The notes under the pieces were generated by a model. The model saw nothing but the letters and a program-made list of their open reading frames with translations, had not been told where the DNA came from and did no database searches. A stretch of DNA of 64,000 nucleotides from Lepidodermella squamata (lineage: Eukaryota > Gastrotricha), in NCBI GenBank assembly GCA_047495785.1, contig JBLDXI010000028.1, forward strand, positions 558,001-622,000, in the 5' to 3' direction. The translations under genes were made by a program, and so were the position numbers. Below, piece by piece: positions 40,225 through 53,592 of the stretch (positions are counted from its first letter, which is position 1; the number at the start of each line of letters is the position of its first letter).

Positions 40225-43200
40225 ATGGCGGAAAGTCAGCACGTCAAAGTTGCAGTGCGGATTCGACCTTTTTCCGATCGTGGTAAGTTTTGACTAACCT
40301 CCATTTCTTTCGTTTCGAGTGATGATGTATACGCTTTAGAAATCGAATTGAATTCCAAGTGTGTTTTGGATGTAGCTGATAATCAAGTTTGTGTCACTAA
40401 ACCTTTTCCATTCTACAAAACTGGTCAAAGGTAGAATTGATTGCATACTGATAGTTTCTCTGACAATTCTTTGGATCTATTTAGGGAAAAGAATTTGGTG
40501 AAGATAGAAGTTGCTAAAACTTTCAGTTTCGACAACATTTTCTGGTCATTGGACGAAAATGACAATCGGTTTAACGGCCAGCGTGATGTTTATGCCGCAC
40601 TCGGCCCATCTTTGATTGATGATACTTTCGCAGGCTTCAACTGTTGCATCTTTGCATATGGCCAGACTGGCTCTGGAAAAACTTATACTATGCTTGGAAA
40701 GCCAACTCCAAATAGCGAAGGTCAAGGTATCATTCCTCGATTGTGCCATGACATTTTCGACCGCGTTCAAACTTGCGGTGCTGAATCATGTCAAGTCGTT
40801 GTTTCTTACATGGAAATATATAACGAGAAGGTCTTCGATCTGTTGGACCCAAGAGGGTTATTTGAGAAACTCATTGCTGTAATGGTCATTAAGAATGCTT
40901 GTGTTTCAGGAAGCAAAATCTGAAGGTTCGAGAGCATCCAATGCTTGGGCCATATGTTGACGGCTTAAAGCAATTAGCCGTCTCAGGCTATGATGATATC
41001 GAGCAGCTTCTCGTTTCTGGTAATCGACAACGAACCGTCGCTGCCACATCAATGAACATTGAATCAAGCCGATCACATGCAATTTTCATGCTAAAAATAA
41101 CGCAAACATCAGTCGACGCAGATACAGGCGTAAGTCATCGCTGTCTCATTTTATTTTCGCTGTTGAATTTTAACAAATATATAGTGCTAGACTTTATTGG
41201 CAATAGAGCTTTTTCTCTGTATTTTACACGAAGACGCATGCGAGCACGACATTAAAAAACGAGATTAATTTGTCGTTGATCTAACAACGAGTATTTCAAG
41301 TTTAATATACCCTAACGAAAAATTCCCTTATCAGCAAATACCGGGGTTTGAAACGAAAAAAAAAGTAAAATTACTTTCAAACGCAAGCGATTATTACGAA
41401 GAATAAGAACGATATGATTAAAAGAGATAATTGTTGATTGATTAGCAGATGAGGAATATGGCGAGAGTGAATCAAAGAAGACTCAAATATCGGTCCGAAC
41501 CGTTGAGCGGGCTAGTAGCGGCTCGTGTGCCGGTGACGAGAAAGTTGTCATAGCCTGAGTGGTATAAGGCGTTTGTGTGATTGTAATAGTCGGCGCCGGG
41601 GCACACGCTGCTAGGTCTTCACGCAGCGGTATCGCTGTTGGGTCGCTTGCTGCCGAGGATCCACCCAACCTCGGCGGAGATGGGGCTCGATTCGCGCCGA
41701 TCAACGGCCGTTGAGACTGAGCTCCCCGGCCCCATCTCGAAAACCACGACCCGCTGGGGTTGCTGAGTGGCGGTGGGGCAGCCTCGGCGTATTCTTGCTC
41801 GCGCCATTTCCGCCGCGCATGCATAATCAGGCAAATTATTGGACCGAGGATGAGCCACGCGCCAATGACAGCAGCTGCGCCGATTCCGAGCCACAGCGCT
41901 AATTGATCGCTGACTTGGCCAGGTTTTTGTGAATCTGAAGATGTTTCATTTCCGACAGTTTCATGCACCGAACTTGTGACGGTTTCATTCGTCGCAGCTT
42001 CGTCTTCATCATCGCCTGCAAGCTGGCGAATCGGAATAGCTGTTACCGCTGCGTCTTCCGCTTTTTTCGTAGATTGACTAGTTTGTGTGGAGGTTTCAGC
42101 TTCTTCCAAGCCAGATCCCGCTATTTCTTCGCGTTTCACCAGTTTTCGTTCGAAATTTTCCGCCGGGCTGTTTGTTACTTGAATAAAATTCTGCTCGACG
42201 TCTTGGATAATTTCCAGCTAAAAATGAATGCGAAAAGAACATATAATTTGGTACACGAAACGTGTATAAAATCTTCGTTTTTTACGAATTTTGGCTACCC
42301 ATTTATTAGAGCTAGGAAATATCTCTGCGAGTTAACTCGTTAATTTGAAAATATTTAATGCAAAATTATGCTTTCAAACAGTAAGTCGGCGCAGTTCACT
42401 AACAATAATGAAGGGAAACGATAATTAAAAGGATTATTCTTAGGTTCAAATCAACGACCCGATTCACGCAATTTTGATATGAACCTTGATTGACCATGAG
42501 AACTTCCCCGTTCAAAATAAACTTTGTTGGGATCATTCTTCAGCACATATTAGAACATAAAAAATTTGATTTGAAGCCATAAATATTTTATATTTTTTTC
42601 AGAACATTTCATATCCAACTTCTGCTTGAAATATTTTTATTCCTTATCGTTGAAAGGCTTGAGAACTGCAAAATTTACCCCTTCTGCCAACGGTCAATCA
42701 CACTTGCTATTTCTTTGAAGTTTCGCGCAACAGAATCAGAAAAATCGTGTTCATTCGATTAGCTATTGTGTTCTACTTTTCCCATCAGCTAAATTTTTTC
42801 GCGATAAAACAGTCGCGGCTTACATTTCTTTATCAAAAAGTTCCTTATCTTGCATCCCAAATTACAGAAAAATAGCAAAACATGAATACGTATCGCATTG
42901 GTACGCGATGAAAGACGATTTTTCTTTACGATAAGAGCTTTGAGAATTCCGCCCGCATTCTTGGAAGTCGAGTCTTTTCTCTCGCAAATTTTGTAATTAA
43001 ATTGTATTTTTTCTATGAGTAAATGCATTTTTGTTGACTTACATCGGCGTGAAGAGGTGGCGCAGCTCGGGCGTAAATTCCACAGGGCGTCAATAGCAGC
43101 AGCAAAAAACAGACATGGACGCAGGAAAAGGCCATCCTGCCGTAGTTATTAGCCGGTTGTTGTTTTTGCCGGCCGAGAAAAGTCGACGATGATTTTGCTG

Positions 43201-46200
43201 CTAAACAACCGCGACCAGTTGTTGTTATTTGCTGTTTGCCGCTGCTGCAATGGCGCAGCATTAAAAGAGAGTATTAATTCACAAAAATGTGTGAAGTGTT
43301 TTAAAAATTCGTATTTAATTTTTCACTAAATAAGACATGAACAGCGGTTGCATTTTTCAATAAAAGACTTTCGTAATTGTATAATAATACCTAATATAAA
43401 AATAAAATATTGTGAGTCTATAAAAGCGTGTTGTTTGTGTTGTTATTCGGCGCGCTCCTAATTTGTGTCTTGACTCGGGTTCAAAGCGCACGCGGCGAGA
43501 ATTTATACAAGGACGCTGGGTTTTAATTATGCATGACAAGATTAGAAAGTCGAAATCGAGGTCTGTCTGTAAGAACGCGATGCAGCAATAAATTTCACCA
43601 GCCAGTCGATTTGCTCGATTTGATGTCGATTTCGAAGAAGCTTGATATTAGAGAAGCGTTGTAGTCACCCTATACCTAAATGAATGTATGCAATGCACCT
43701 ATGTATATACTTATATACCTATAACGATACATTTGTTGTAAGGATTTTTACGAGTCGTAAAGCGGCTTTCGCGTGTTGTTGAACGGAAATGCATAGGCGC
43801 GCTAGTTTTCTCACGTTTTTCGACGCATCGCGTGTAACCGAAGACGGACGCTATTAGGGCCACGTGGACGCACTGCGGCTTGTCAATATTGATACCCGCG
43901 GCCGATGGTTCGCTACTGCGACTGCTACTACAACTACTTCCCACTGTCAACACAACGCGAAGCTACTGATTTTCGCTGTATCGAGTTGCTAGCTGAGAAT
44001 TTGTACCTGCTTAGATTTATCAAAACATTAGCAAATCGGGACACTTTACATTTTGATAGGAAATGAATATTTTGTATGATTTTTCCGCTACTGGTCACTC
44101 AGTGTCTGGGCTGGAATAATAACACAATAGTCATAAGGAAATGCCTCTTGCGATCGATAGTAATTGCGTGAATTCGGAACACAAATGCGGCGATTAAATC
44201 ACATTAGGTGCGCGATGTTTAGTGTCGAAAAGTTTGATCTAACAATAAATAAATATTATATGCGTAAAAAATAACTGGAATATTGCGCGATCAATGTGCT
44301 TGAAAAATTAGTACAATTTTGCTCAAATTTATAGAAGAACTTGAAATGAACGGAAACCAAGTCTTTAACGTCCATAACCTGGCAGTTTTGTTGAAATTGA
44401 AACTTGGCGCTAGTATATTTCAAGCATTACAGGCCTAATTCTGGGCGGAAAGAGCTTCTCATTATCGCTTAAACATTTCCAAAATATGGAATTGGAAATT
44501 TTTTTGTAAAATGGCCTGAATTCTAAATTTTAGCGAAAATTTTAAATTTCACAAAATGCCCCAGTTTCGTCAGTCTTCAGCCAGTTACCAAAGCAGAATA
44601 AAGTTTTAAAAGCAAGAAAAGGAAAATGCCGAGGCCGAATATTCTCCCGAAACTGCCTTCATCGTTTCTATTACAGTTAAAGGAAGCATTTTTGCAGTTC
44701 GAGGGCGATTCAAATGCCTAACTTGAGCGGAACCGAATTGAGAATTGGTAACTGATATTCTAGGTTATCTTTGAAAGAAACAAGAAAATATGCAACGTCC
44801 TAGTGTTTAGATTTCAAATATGTCTCAAGAATCATGGCTTCAGCTTTGAAAAAATTGGAATATTTATTGTTTTACCCTAGTGCAGTGTAAGACTGATTGA
44901 AAAAAATCGTACCGAATCCGAGGTGCTTCGATATTCGGATGAAATCCTTGAGGTAGTGTTATTTTTTGCGAGGCAAGTGTTGGAAAGCGAACGATAAACA
45001 ATCGCAAAATGTCAAATAACGCTGCGTCGGCTGTCAAAATGAGCAGAAAATCGCGTTTTTTTCCTCGAGATATAAACTAAAATATTTATCTATTGATAAT
45101 TTTTAACTAGACTAGGTAAAAAAATCAAAGCCGACCAGTCTGTGGCTAATCATAACCGACCTGACTGGGTGCAAATGTTTTTCGCGAACTGCCGTGTTAT
45201 TATACTGGTATTGGGCCGGGATAAAGTCGATAAAGGGGTCGAAATGCGCCCGTTTCGCTCCGATGCCTTTTTGCCCATAACTACCATCAGTTATCTCTGG
45301 GCAGTTTTTGTTTATCTGAATATCGATAATATGGCGGGGCGTGTTATTAATACTGCCCACAACACAGCGAGGCCATAAAATTGCTTGAAAAATATATATA
45401 GTAATGATGATGGTCAGTTGTGAAGGCTGAAAAACTTATCGCGTGTTGATTTCACGCCGATACTCTTACTTCGGCTCACTTGGAAAAGCAAACACGATAT
45501 AATACTATATTCGCATCGTAAATGGACTACCTAGCTATCTGTAAAGGTGCGGATGCGCGCGGCTTGCGCTGTAATAGCTAAAAATTACTAATGATGATGT
45601 GATGTATATTGTACACAAAAATGGCAACGGTAGTAGTAGGGCAGGCTATATCTATCAAAGTGTAAAATAATAACTAAGATCATGATCATCATCATCATCT
45701 GCGATTCGTCAAAAATCTGACGGCTGCTTTTTGACATTGAAATGTAGAACCCTCGCTATACCTGTTTGCTATAGTTAGAAACGTGCTTCTGTTTTAGCGT
45801 AGCCGCGAGACGCTAACGAGCGGCCGGCGTAATTTAGCGCACGCTTAGAAAACGTTACAAGGCGCGCATAATAATTACGATTATTTACCTTTCGCAGGGC
45901 GGAATTCATGAATGAAAAAGTCATTTGTATATACAAGGGGAAATCGTAAAAAATAATAAAAATAATGATCGGGCTATTAATCATAATTTTTTTTCTGTTG
46001 TGTAGATTACTGGCGAGAAGGTCAGTAAAGTCTCGCTGGTCGATCTAGCCGGGTCGGAACGGGCGTCGAAAAGCGGAGCGGTTGGCGAGCGGTTGAAGGA
46101 AGGCTCGAATATTAACAAGTAAGCTATTACTGTAATTTTTTGGAGCTGTTATAGCGATTGTTAGAACAATTTTCGTTTGTGTGTGGGTTCAAAGTAATCA

Positions 46201-49200
46201 AGAGCGCGGCCTAGGGACTAAAAATGACAGCCACTTCTCTCATTTTTAAGCCGTTTTCTTGGTGCGAGCTTCAAGAAATTGAGAAAGCGCTATAATATCG
46301 CTATGAGGGAAATAATACATAAAATAGTGTAGACTGAATGCTATACTATTTTCTGAAACAAAGGGGATTATAAATGTTTATTTATGCATATAAATTTGTT
46401 CGTAGCCTTACAGACGACAGAGCATGAGGAAATTGAAAACGAAATCTCAACCTTAATCGGAAAATATTTCATGAATTTTCTCTGTAACTTATGTTATTTT
46501 CTGGGTAGAAAGAGCAAAAACCAACTGGGACAAATTATACGCAAGCGATGCCTAATTTTACCCACTTTGAAAATTTTACATTTATTAGCGTAATTGTACG
46601 AGAATTCAGAGAATTTCAGAGAATTCATATTCGAAGCCCAGAAATATCTCCGTTTTTTATGGATATCAATTTTTTAATTATCAAGCCCTATCATTTTTTC
46701 ATTTTTTCATTATCGTTATCCTTCAGCCTAAATAGCTGATATCGATTTCCGTGATCGATATTAGAAATCAGTGATTTTTCAGATATTAGCAGCCAGCTGC
46801 AACTAGAAAATTTACCTACGTACCTTGGGTACTAATTAGCTATAATGAATGGTCCTAAGGTTAAAGTGCCCCTCATCGAACAAAAAAAATGAAAATAAAA
46901 ATTGCAAAATATTGAAAAAATTAGTTTTAGAATGCTGGAATTTATTGCTGCAACCTCAATTTATTTTGCCAAACTGTTAGATTTTTACCGAATCTTCATA
47001 TTATGTGCTTTATTTCTAGGTCTTTGACAACGCTTGGCCTCGTAATCGCAGCTTTAGCCGATCAATCGAAACAGGGCAACAACGGCAGTAAAGACGCGCA
47101 CATTCCGTACCGCGATTCGGTCCTAACCTGGTTGTTGCGCGACTGCCTAGGCGGGAATACCCGAACCGTTCTAGTCGCCACATTGTCCCCAGCCGAAGAC
47201 AATCTAGGCGAAACGATCTCAACTCTACGCTACGCCGACCGAGCGAAACGCATCGTTAATCGAGCTGTAATCAACGAAGACCCAACGGCGAAAATTATCA
47301 GGGAGTTACGCGAGGAGGTCGACGTGTTGCGAGGGCAATTAGCGTCAAGGTCCAACACGCCGAATTCAACGTTGAGTGTCCCAAATTTCAGGTCATCGTC
47401 TTCGAACTCCGGATCCTCAACCGATTTATCGCTGATTGATAGATTGGACGCGAATGAGAGGTTGATGACAGAAATGACGCGAACGTGGGAAGACCGGCTG
47501 CAGGAGACAGACCGGTTAAAAACCGAAAGAAACACCGAATTGGAAAAATTGGGTATAAAAGTTGAATCGGGTGGAATTCGCCTCGCAAAAGATCGCAAAT
47601 GCTTCCTCGTAAATTTGAACGCAGATCCTTCTCTAAACGAATTGTTGGTGTACTACCTTAACCAGCCTGGTTCGACCCTGGTAACCCGTATTAATGAGGA
47701 AAATACCGAAAATCAGGGCCAGATTCGGTTGAATGGGCTAGGCATCCAGCCGGAACATGCCGAATTCAGCGTCGATGAAAATGGTCTCGTAAAATTGCGG
47801 CCCTTCCTCAATTCATACACGTTAGTCAACGAAAATTTACTGACAAAAGAAATCGTGCTGAAACACGGTGATAACATTCAATTTGGCACATCAGAGGGTA
47901 CGTTATTTCGGCTGAATTGCCCGAAAATCAGCGAGCCGTTGATTGAAATCACGCCGGAAAAATCGGAAGACCCGAATCGTAGTGATTTGGCTGATTTGAC
48001 AGTTTCAGCCATTGAAAAGCAGTACGAGTTGTTGTCGCAGAAAAATTCGGAAAAACCGCCCGAGGAAGACGCTTCCAGCACGGCGAGTCGTGATAGTTTG
48101 ATCGAAAATTCGAGTAATACCACGAATTCGGTCGCGATTTCAGCCGTAACAGGGCGTGTTTCGAGGCACCAACAGCAATTAATGATTCAGTCACGGTTGG
48201 ATGAAGACCGAAAAAGGCGGCAAGATCGACTTCAGAGCGACCTGAAAAATTTACGCCGGCAGTTAATTCGAACAAATACCATGGTTTACGAGGCTAATTT
48301 AATGGCTAGCCAGTACAAAGTGCCTGTCACATTTTCGCCAACTCTTCAAATTCCGCCGTCTATGTTGGAAGTCAGTGGAATTTTCCAGCAGAATAAAACT
48401 TCGAGTCTGCTATCGGAACCGGCGGTTTTAGCGACGAGCCACCGTGGAACCGGGTTCCAACGCACGTTGTCCCTAGCTGAGTTCGAATCAGTCCTAACAG
48501 CGTGTCGCGATTCGTTATCAGACTCGAATTCGTCAAATATTGAATCAACAGCTAGCCCGGGTTGGCAATTAGCCTCGGTTATCGACGAATCAAGCCCAAC
48601 TGGCAGTTTATCCCTAGTCGGGGTGGCTAATTTGTATTTATCCGCGTTGTTTTACACGATTCCTTACACGTATTCCGCGCCGATAGTTTCGACTCTAGGC
48701 GAAACTGCTGGTCACGTGACCGTGACAATGTCCCGCCGGCCTGATGACAATTTGATGATTTCGTCCGATTCATCGGCGATTTCGAGTTCCGAGTCGAATT
48801 TATCCAACGATTGTAACACGCTGACCTACTACAGCCAGTCGAAAGGGTTACGCGTGGGTGATTACGTGGTGATAAAAATCGGAATTCAAACCGTGACGGG
48901 TTTGGACGTTAGATCAGTCGCTATGGCTCGGTACCAGTTTTGGGACTCGCCTTTAGTCACCTCGGTTCAACCCCTGTTTTTCCGGTCTATTGAAGATACG
49001 CAGGGGCAGATAACGCGGTTCGATAATTTGACGACGTTTCGCGTCAAGGTGACGGATGAATTCATCGACTATTGCGCTGAGGGTGCGTTACCGGTTCAAA
49101 TTTGGCAATACCCGACCATGCCGGAGAATGAGGACCCGGAAATCGGCGTTGAATCGTTGATTCCGGCGTTGTTGCCCGGGGCGGAGGATCATCGCAATGC

Positions 49201-52200
49201 GATTTTTCGGCGTTTGCTCGAGAGATGGCAGGAGGTGACTGGGCAGTTGGATTTTTCGGTGGAAATTCACGAGGCGCGGGACGATCACGGCGGTGGGTAT
49301 GGTGCGGTTCCGGTTGATACGAAGCAGGATAATTATCAGCGTGCTGGCGGTGTTTATCGGCTCACGCAGGGCCGATCTAGGCGGCTTGTTGTTCAGGTGA
49401 GAGCTAACAAACTACTACATTTTGCGCGTGTCCCATAAATTGTGCAAAATTGGGAAGTTCAATGAAACTTGACATCATTTTATCAAGACATCACTGAAGA
49501 AATTTCCGATAAATTTCCGATAAAATCCGAAGAATCGGACAATTTAAATCGGAAGAAAAGGATAATCAAATTAAAAATATTCTGTTTGTCACATAATTTG
49601 CGCAAAATTTCGAAATTTAATTAAACTTTATCAAATTTCACTGAAGAAATTTTGAAATTTCCGGATAATAATCGAAAAATCCCGATGCCCGAGGTTGTAA
49701 CGGAGACCGATACTTGTAAGCAAAGAGCAAGCTGTTCAACGGTCTCTTTATTTATTTCCTCAAACGGAAGGCCCTGAACGTAAAAGATACAACCCAGAAG
49801 TATACAAAAAGTATGTAGAGAAGGCGGAGACGCGTTCTGGGTTCGTTATAAGGCGAAGCTGTTGGCTGGGTACAACAAGAATAAACGAGGCGGCGGTCGA
49901 TCTGTAGTGAAGAAAATGAGTTGTGGAGGGACGTAGGGCGGTAGAACTATCAATTTACCGATGCGGAATTAGGACAATCGGTCTAGTTTGCCTGGTTCTG
50001 CGCAGCGGCGGCAGCGACCTAGTTGACAGTCGCTCGGACCTCGTCCGTCATCTTCGGACAGGTAACGTCCTTGAAGGCATGATCAGGCCAGCAGACACCA
50101 TTGCGGTGGTAGAACGGTAGTCGGTCCACCATCTCTGGCCAATCGTTGCGGCGCGGTCGTGGTCGGAACGGCGGCGGCTGGTATAGCGGCTGCTGCTGCG
50201 TGTCGCGAGCAGTTGACTGCGGTTGATGCCATTGGGGCGGGAACTGGCGAGGTTGTTGACCCTGCTGACGTTGCGACTGGCGATTCGGCGGCCGGTGCGA
50301 GTCGTTGCCAGCCTGACCTTCGGCGGTAACCGCGGCGATTGTATATCGAAGTACAGCGTCAAGAAGGGCGAACATCTCCGCTGATACCAAGCCGATTTCT
50401 TCAATGAAGAATACATCTGTCCGGTAGATGAGCTGGGCTTTGACCGGGTCCCTGCCGAGCGCCATAATGCAGTCCTGAGACTCGAGAATAGCGTGCGAGT
50501 AAGTTGACTCGCATTGGGAACACCAGGTGCAGGTGACGTCCACCCAGTGAACGAGCTCGCTCTGAAGTAAGCGCCGTAAGACAAACGTTGTAACCTTTAG
50601 CCGTTGTATATAGAACAACGGTTTGGAGGAGGTATTAGGTTTTTCCAGCACCAGGAGGGCCGATGAAAACGGAGTGATTGAACTTTGCTCGGTGTTGTTG
50701 CGAAGAATCGATTTTACGTAGTGCGTGCGAAAAAGCTTGACGTTGTTGATCAAGCGAGGCATCGGTTTGGCCTGGAAAAAGGGAAAAGATCAAAAATGCA
50801 ATATTGAATGTTGAATGTCGTGAGAGCGAAGCAGTCGGCAGACCGGTTTCCTGCCGGAATTCCTCGTTTCCATGAATTACCATTCTCACATGAGAAATTT
50901 GGAACTTTTCTGGTTTTCCGTGTTACTTATGGGACTCATTGGACTTGCTGTACAGTTTTTAGACAACAAAATGGTTGTGCCAAGTGCACTCCCCAAATTT
51001 GAGGGTTCCAGCACTAGATTTCCTCATAGCAACAAGTTTCACAAGTTCGAGTTTTCTATACTCGAACCTCGGAACTCAGGGTAAAAGGTCTAGTAATTGA
51101 AAAATGTTATTTTGAATTTTTACTTATAATTGTGTTATTTTTTATAACACTGAATTTCGACGGATTTTCCCCGTCATTAAGTCTTCATGTTTTACTTGAA
51201 ACATTCTGGAAAATTCTGAACATCAGCTCTGAAATGCAGCCCTAAATTAGCACGTTTACACTGAATTTCTTGATTTTTTCGATTTTTCGATTGATGATGA
51301 TTTGACGTCGGTTGAATGTTTGACGTCGGATATGTTTGCTGATGTAGAATAATTGTCAATGCCGAATCAAATCGACATGAAATCATAATCTTACTAATTT
51401 CGCTGACCAATTAAAGCATTATAATCTCGTTGTTTAGGTCCAAACTCGATCTCACGGCCTTGAACACGCGATGCCGTTGCAAATCGACTCGATTCAAGCC
51501 GTTCAATTCGGCGGCGTGATCGTCCGCCAAGCCAGCCCGAACGCGCCCGCCACGCCCCTCGACTCGTACCAACGCATCGATTTGGACATTCTAATGAAAA
51601 AATGGCGCGAAGCTTTGAACAATCGAACGAAATACCTGGACGAGCAACTGCGGCAGATCAGCAGCAGCCGGTCGAATAACCAAGAAGCGAATCAAAATTA
51701 CGACGCGAGGCGAGAGGCGACGATTTTTCAAGAGTGGTCGCTGCTGGTCGCGGAGAAGGAGTTGTCGGAAGAGCCTGAGCCTGGCTGCGGCCTGCCCGGG
51801 GCCGAGTTGGCTGACGATGATTTCGAGCAAGACGTTGAGGCGAATGGCCACGAACCGCACCGGCCGGTGATTTTTCTCGATTTGCCCATTGAATCGCTGA
51901 CGACTGGCTATCCGGTTGCGAAGCAGAATTTGGCTGGGGCGAATTGTTTTCTCGACGACAAGGAGATGCATGGCAAATTTGTTGAGCTTCCCATTCTGAA
52001 AGAACTCGACGGACCGGTAAGAAATTCTATATTTACTATTTACATTTATGAATTTTTGACTTCATTGTTGACGATTGTTGTTATCCTATAATTTAGTTCC
52101 AAGTCCTTACAAAGTTTTAATTTCCATTATATTATTTTGCTTAGATTGGTGCTGTAGCTGGCTGGGACCCGATTGCGGTCAATTGGGCCGTTAGCGATCG

Positions 52201-53592
52201 TCCGTCGATGCTCGACGACAAAGTGTACGCCATCGTGCGCCTCGTCGTTCGCCTGAGCCACCCGACGCAAATCGACATAATGATTCGCAAACGCATCTGC
52301 TTCGTCGTACAGCCTGCTCCGGTGCAAAATACAAGCCCTGGCAAACGCCTGCTATCGAAAATTTGGAGCCCAAGTCGCGACAGTTTGGGCGGCGTGTCGA
52401 AATGCGACGTGGCTCAAACTAGCGTCACTTACGACATCATTTCCAATTTGCCATTGGTAAATTTCGAGATAAAACCGAAAAGGGTGTAAATTTGCCTACC
52501 ATCAATTTTGGGAATGTAACCAATAGCCCGGAAAAATCAAATTTCACCATCAATTTCGGGTTTTCTACCATCAAATTAGAGCTTTTGCCAACGAAACGGA
52601 AACCGCCATCAATTCAAGTACAATTGCCTACAAAATGGATTTTCTTACCAGCAAAGCCGAAAATACCCGTTGATTTAGTCGGAAACTGTTCAAAACGCAG
52701 CCAAATGGCGCGGACGGAAAATTCCGATATGGATTTTCCATGTCAGTTTCGAAGAAAAAGTCTTATCCATGTCACTCGGCAGAAGTACTTGAATTGATGG
52801 CTGTTTCCGTTTCGTTGGCGAATGCTCTAATTTGATGGTAGAAAACCCGAAATTGATGGTGAAATTTGATTTTTCCGGGCTATTGGTTACATTCTCAAAA
52901 TCATGGTGAAAACCCCAAAATTAATGTTGGAAAGCATTTTCCCCTACCGGAAAAATCCGATAGTTCGGAAATTTTCTTTTGATTCTTCCTAACTTGGGAC
53001 ATTAATGTTCAATTTTTGTATTTTTCAGGCATCTTACGATGTAGCTCGACGGTCCGTTCTCGCGAAAATGGCAGCCGACCCCTCAGGAACTGCCGTAAAT
53101 ACCGCTGCAATCGAGCAATACGTGCAAGCCGTTCAAGCCGTCGAATCACTCATGGTAATGGACCGTCTACGGCAGCAACTCGCTCTCCAGCGGTGCATAG
53201 ACGTAGCGTTAGGGCGAACTGGTGTCAGCCAGGAATCGTCCCTACAACGGTCCATAGCCTCACCCAGCCCATCAGCACTATCCCCAGCCGGTAGTTTACT
53301 AAACGTGCGAAGTAACGAGAGTAGCCAGGCGTCTATGAAACAGATGAGTCAGAGGTCGCTAAGTCCATTGATCGTACCAATGGCAGTGCCACCGCCTATG
53401 ACACCCATTTCACCAGTTGTCATGACAATGGATTCGTTGAGCGTGAATCCGCATGCGTCTGCTTCTAATAATCATTACGACGTAGCGTCGAACGCAGCGT
53501 TCGGGGCTGCGAAAACTACTGCGATAAATGCTCAATCGCCTGGCGGTAATTCGCTGAATAACATTGTCGAACAGGCCTTTCCAGATTTTTGA
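40225..53592 (+). CDS. KIF13: Kinesin-3 family motor, KIF13 type
   Basis: Nine exons (40225-40282, 40340-40430, 40485-40856, 40910-41129, 46006-46118, 47020-49396, 51438-52016, 52145-52456, 53029-53592) give 1561 aa, close to C. elegans KLP-4. The motor domain (residues 1 to about 360) has [13 protein letters not shown]-loop GQTGSGKT (about 109-116), switch [10 protein letters not shown] and switch [28 protein letters not shown] leads to a coiled coil. An FHA domain (about 480-585) starts [19 protein letters not shown], the wording of KIF13. The KIF1/DUF3694 region spans exons 6-8. The C-terminus is low-complexity Ser/Pro with no PH and no CAP-Gly domain. KIF13 motors move vesicles towards microtubule plus ends. 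All exon phases agree. Intron 4 is 4.9 kb and contains an antisense gene; intron 6 is 2.0 kb and contains transposon relics. Confidence 0.92.
41483..43135 (-). CDS. Single-pass membrane protein nested in the KIF13 intron
   Basis: Two minus-strand exons (43135-43043 and 42217-41483; 825-bp intron) join in phase 0 to give 275 aa. Residues 1-23 are a signal peptide ([19 protein letters not shown]). The extracellular part is acidic and Ser/Thr-rich ([20 protein letters not shown], with two N-glycosylation sites). A membrane span ([20 protein letters not shown]) is followed by a basic stop-transfer (HARRKWRE) and a proline- and serine-rich cytoplasmic tail. No catalytic or binding domain was recognised. 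An in-frame upstream ATG at 43261 would add 42 residues and bury the signal peptide, so 43135 is preferred. It lies entirely inside KIF13 intron 4 on the opposite strand. Confidence 0.65.
43136..46005. other. Remainder of KIF13 intron 4, no gene seen
   Basis: The promoter of the nested gene is presumably at 43140-43400. Beyond it I see AT-rich sequence with small simple repeats (for example ATCATCATC near 45685) and no coding signal. Confidence 0.45.
46119..47019. other. KIF13 intron 5, no gene seen
   Basis: 901-bp AT-rich intron with GTAAGC donor and TTTCTAG acceptor. Short frames inside look random. Confidence 0.6.
49696..49877 (-). mobile_element. LTR-like segment in KIF13 intron 6
   Basis: On the minus strand the segment starts TGTTGTACCC, ends TCTCCGTTACA and contains AATAAATAAA about 60 bp before the end, so it has the TG...CA outline and poly-A signal of a retroviral-type LTR. 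It lies just downstream (same strand) of a gag-like coding relic at 50019. The second LTR was not found. This is a plausible 3' LTR of a decayed LTR retrotransposon. Confidence 0.35.
50019..50889 (-). pseudogene. PIF1-like helicase relic followed by gag-like zinc motif
   Basis: Minus strand. The first part reads [14 protein letters not shown], then Walker [11 protein letters not shown], an in-frame stop, then [20 protein letters not shown]. After a frameshift come the Walker B-like segment [20 protein letters not shown] and a Gln/Pro/Arg-rich stretch ending in [19 protein letters not shown], which resembles the YHR-(G)-A-C-C finger at the end of Ty3/gypsy gag proteins. At least one stop and one frameshift break it. 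PIF1-family helicases occur in Helitrons and a few other transposons. The combination may be a nested insertion. It sits in KIF13 intron 6 on the opposite strand and is not expressed as an intact protein. Confidence 0.5.
50973..51021. mobile_element. Relic terminus of the 1347-bp transposon family
   Basis: GGTTGTGCCAAGTGCACTCC followed by GGTTCCAGCACTAGATTT follows the left terminus of the elements at 16985 and 25718 with several substitutions. No matching right end was found nearby, so it is a solo end or a heavily deleted copy. Confidence 0.55.
52498..52908. repeat. Hairpin element in KIF13 intron 8
   Basis: Two inverted arms of 124 bp (52498-52621 and 52785-52908) with only a few mismatches surround a 163-bp loop. 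Within the arms the word ACCATCAATTTCGGG and variants recur, giving a minisatellite flavour, and more diverged units continue outside the right arm (to about 52935). No coding potential. Confidence 0.75.
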
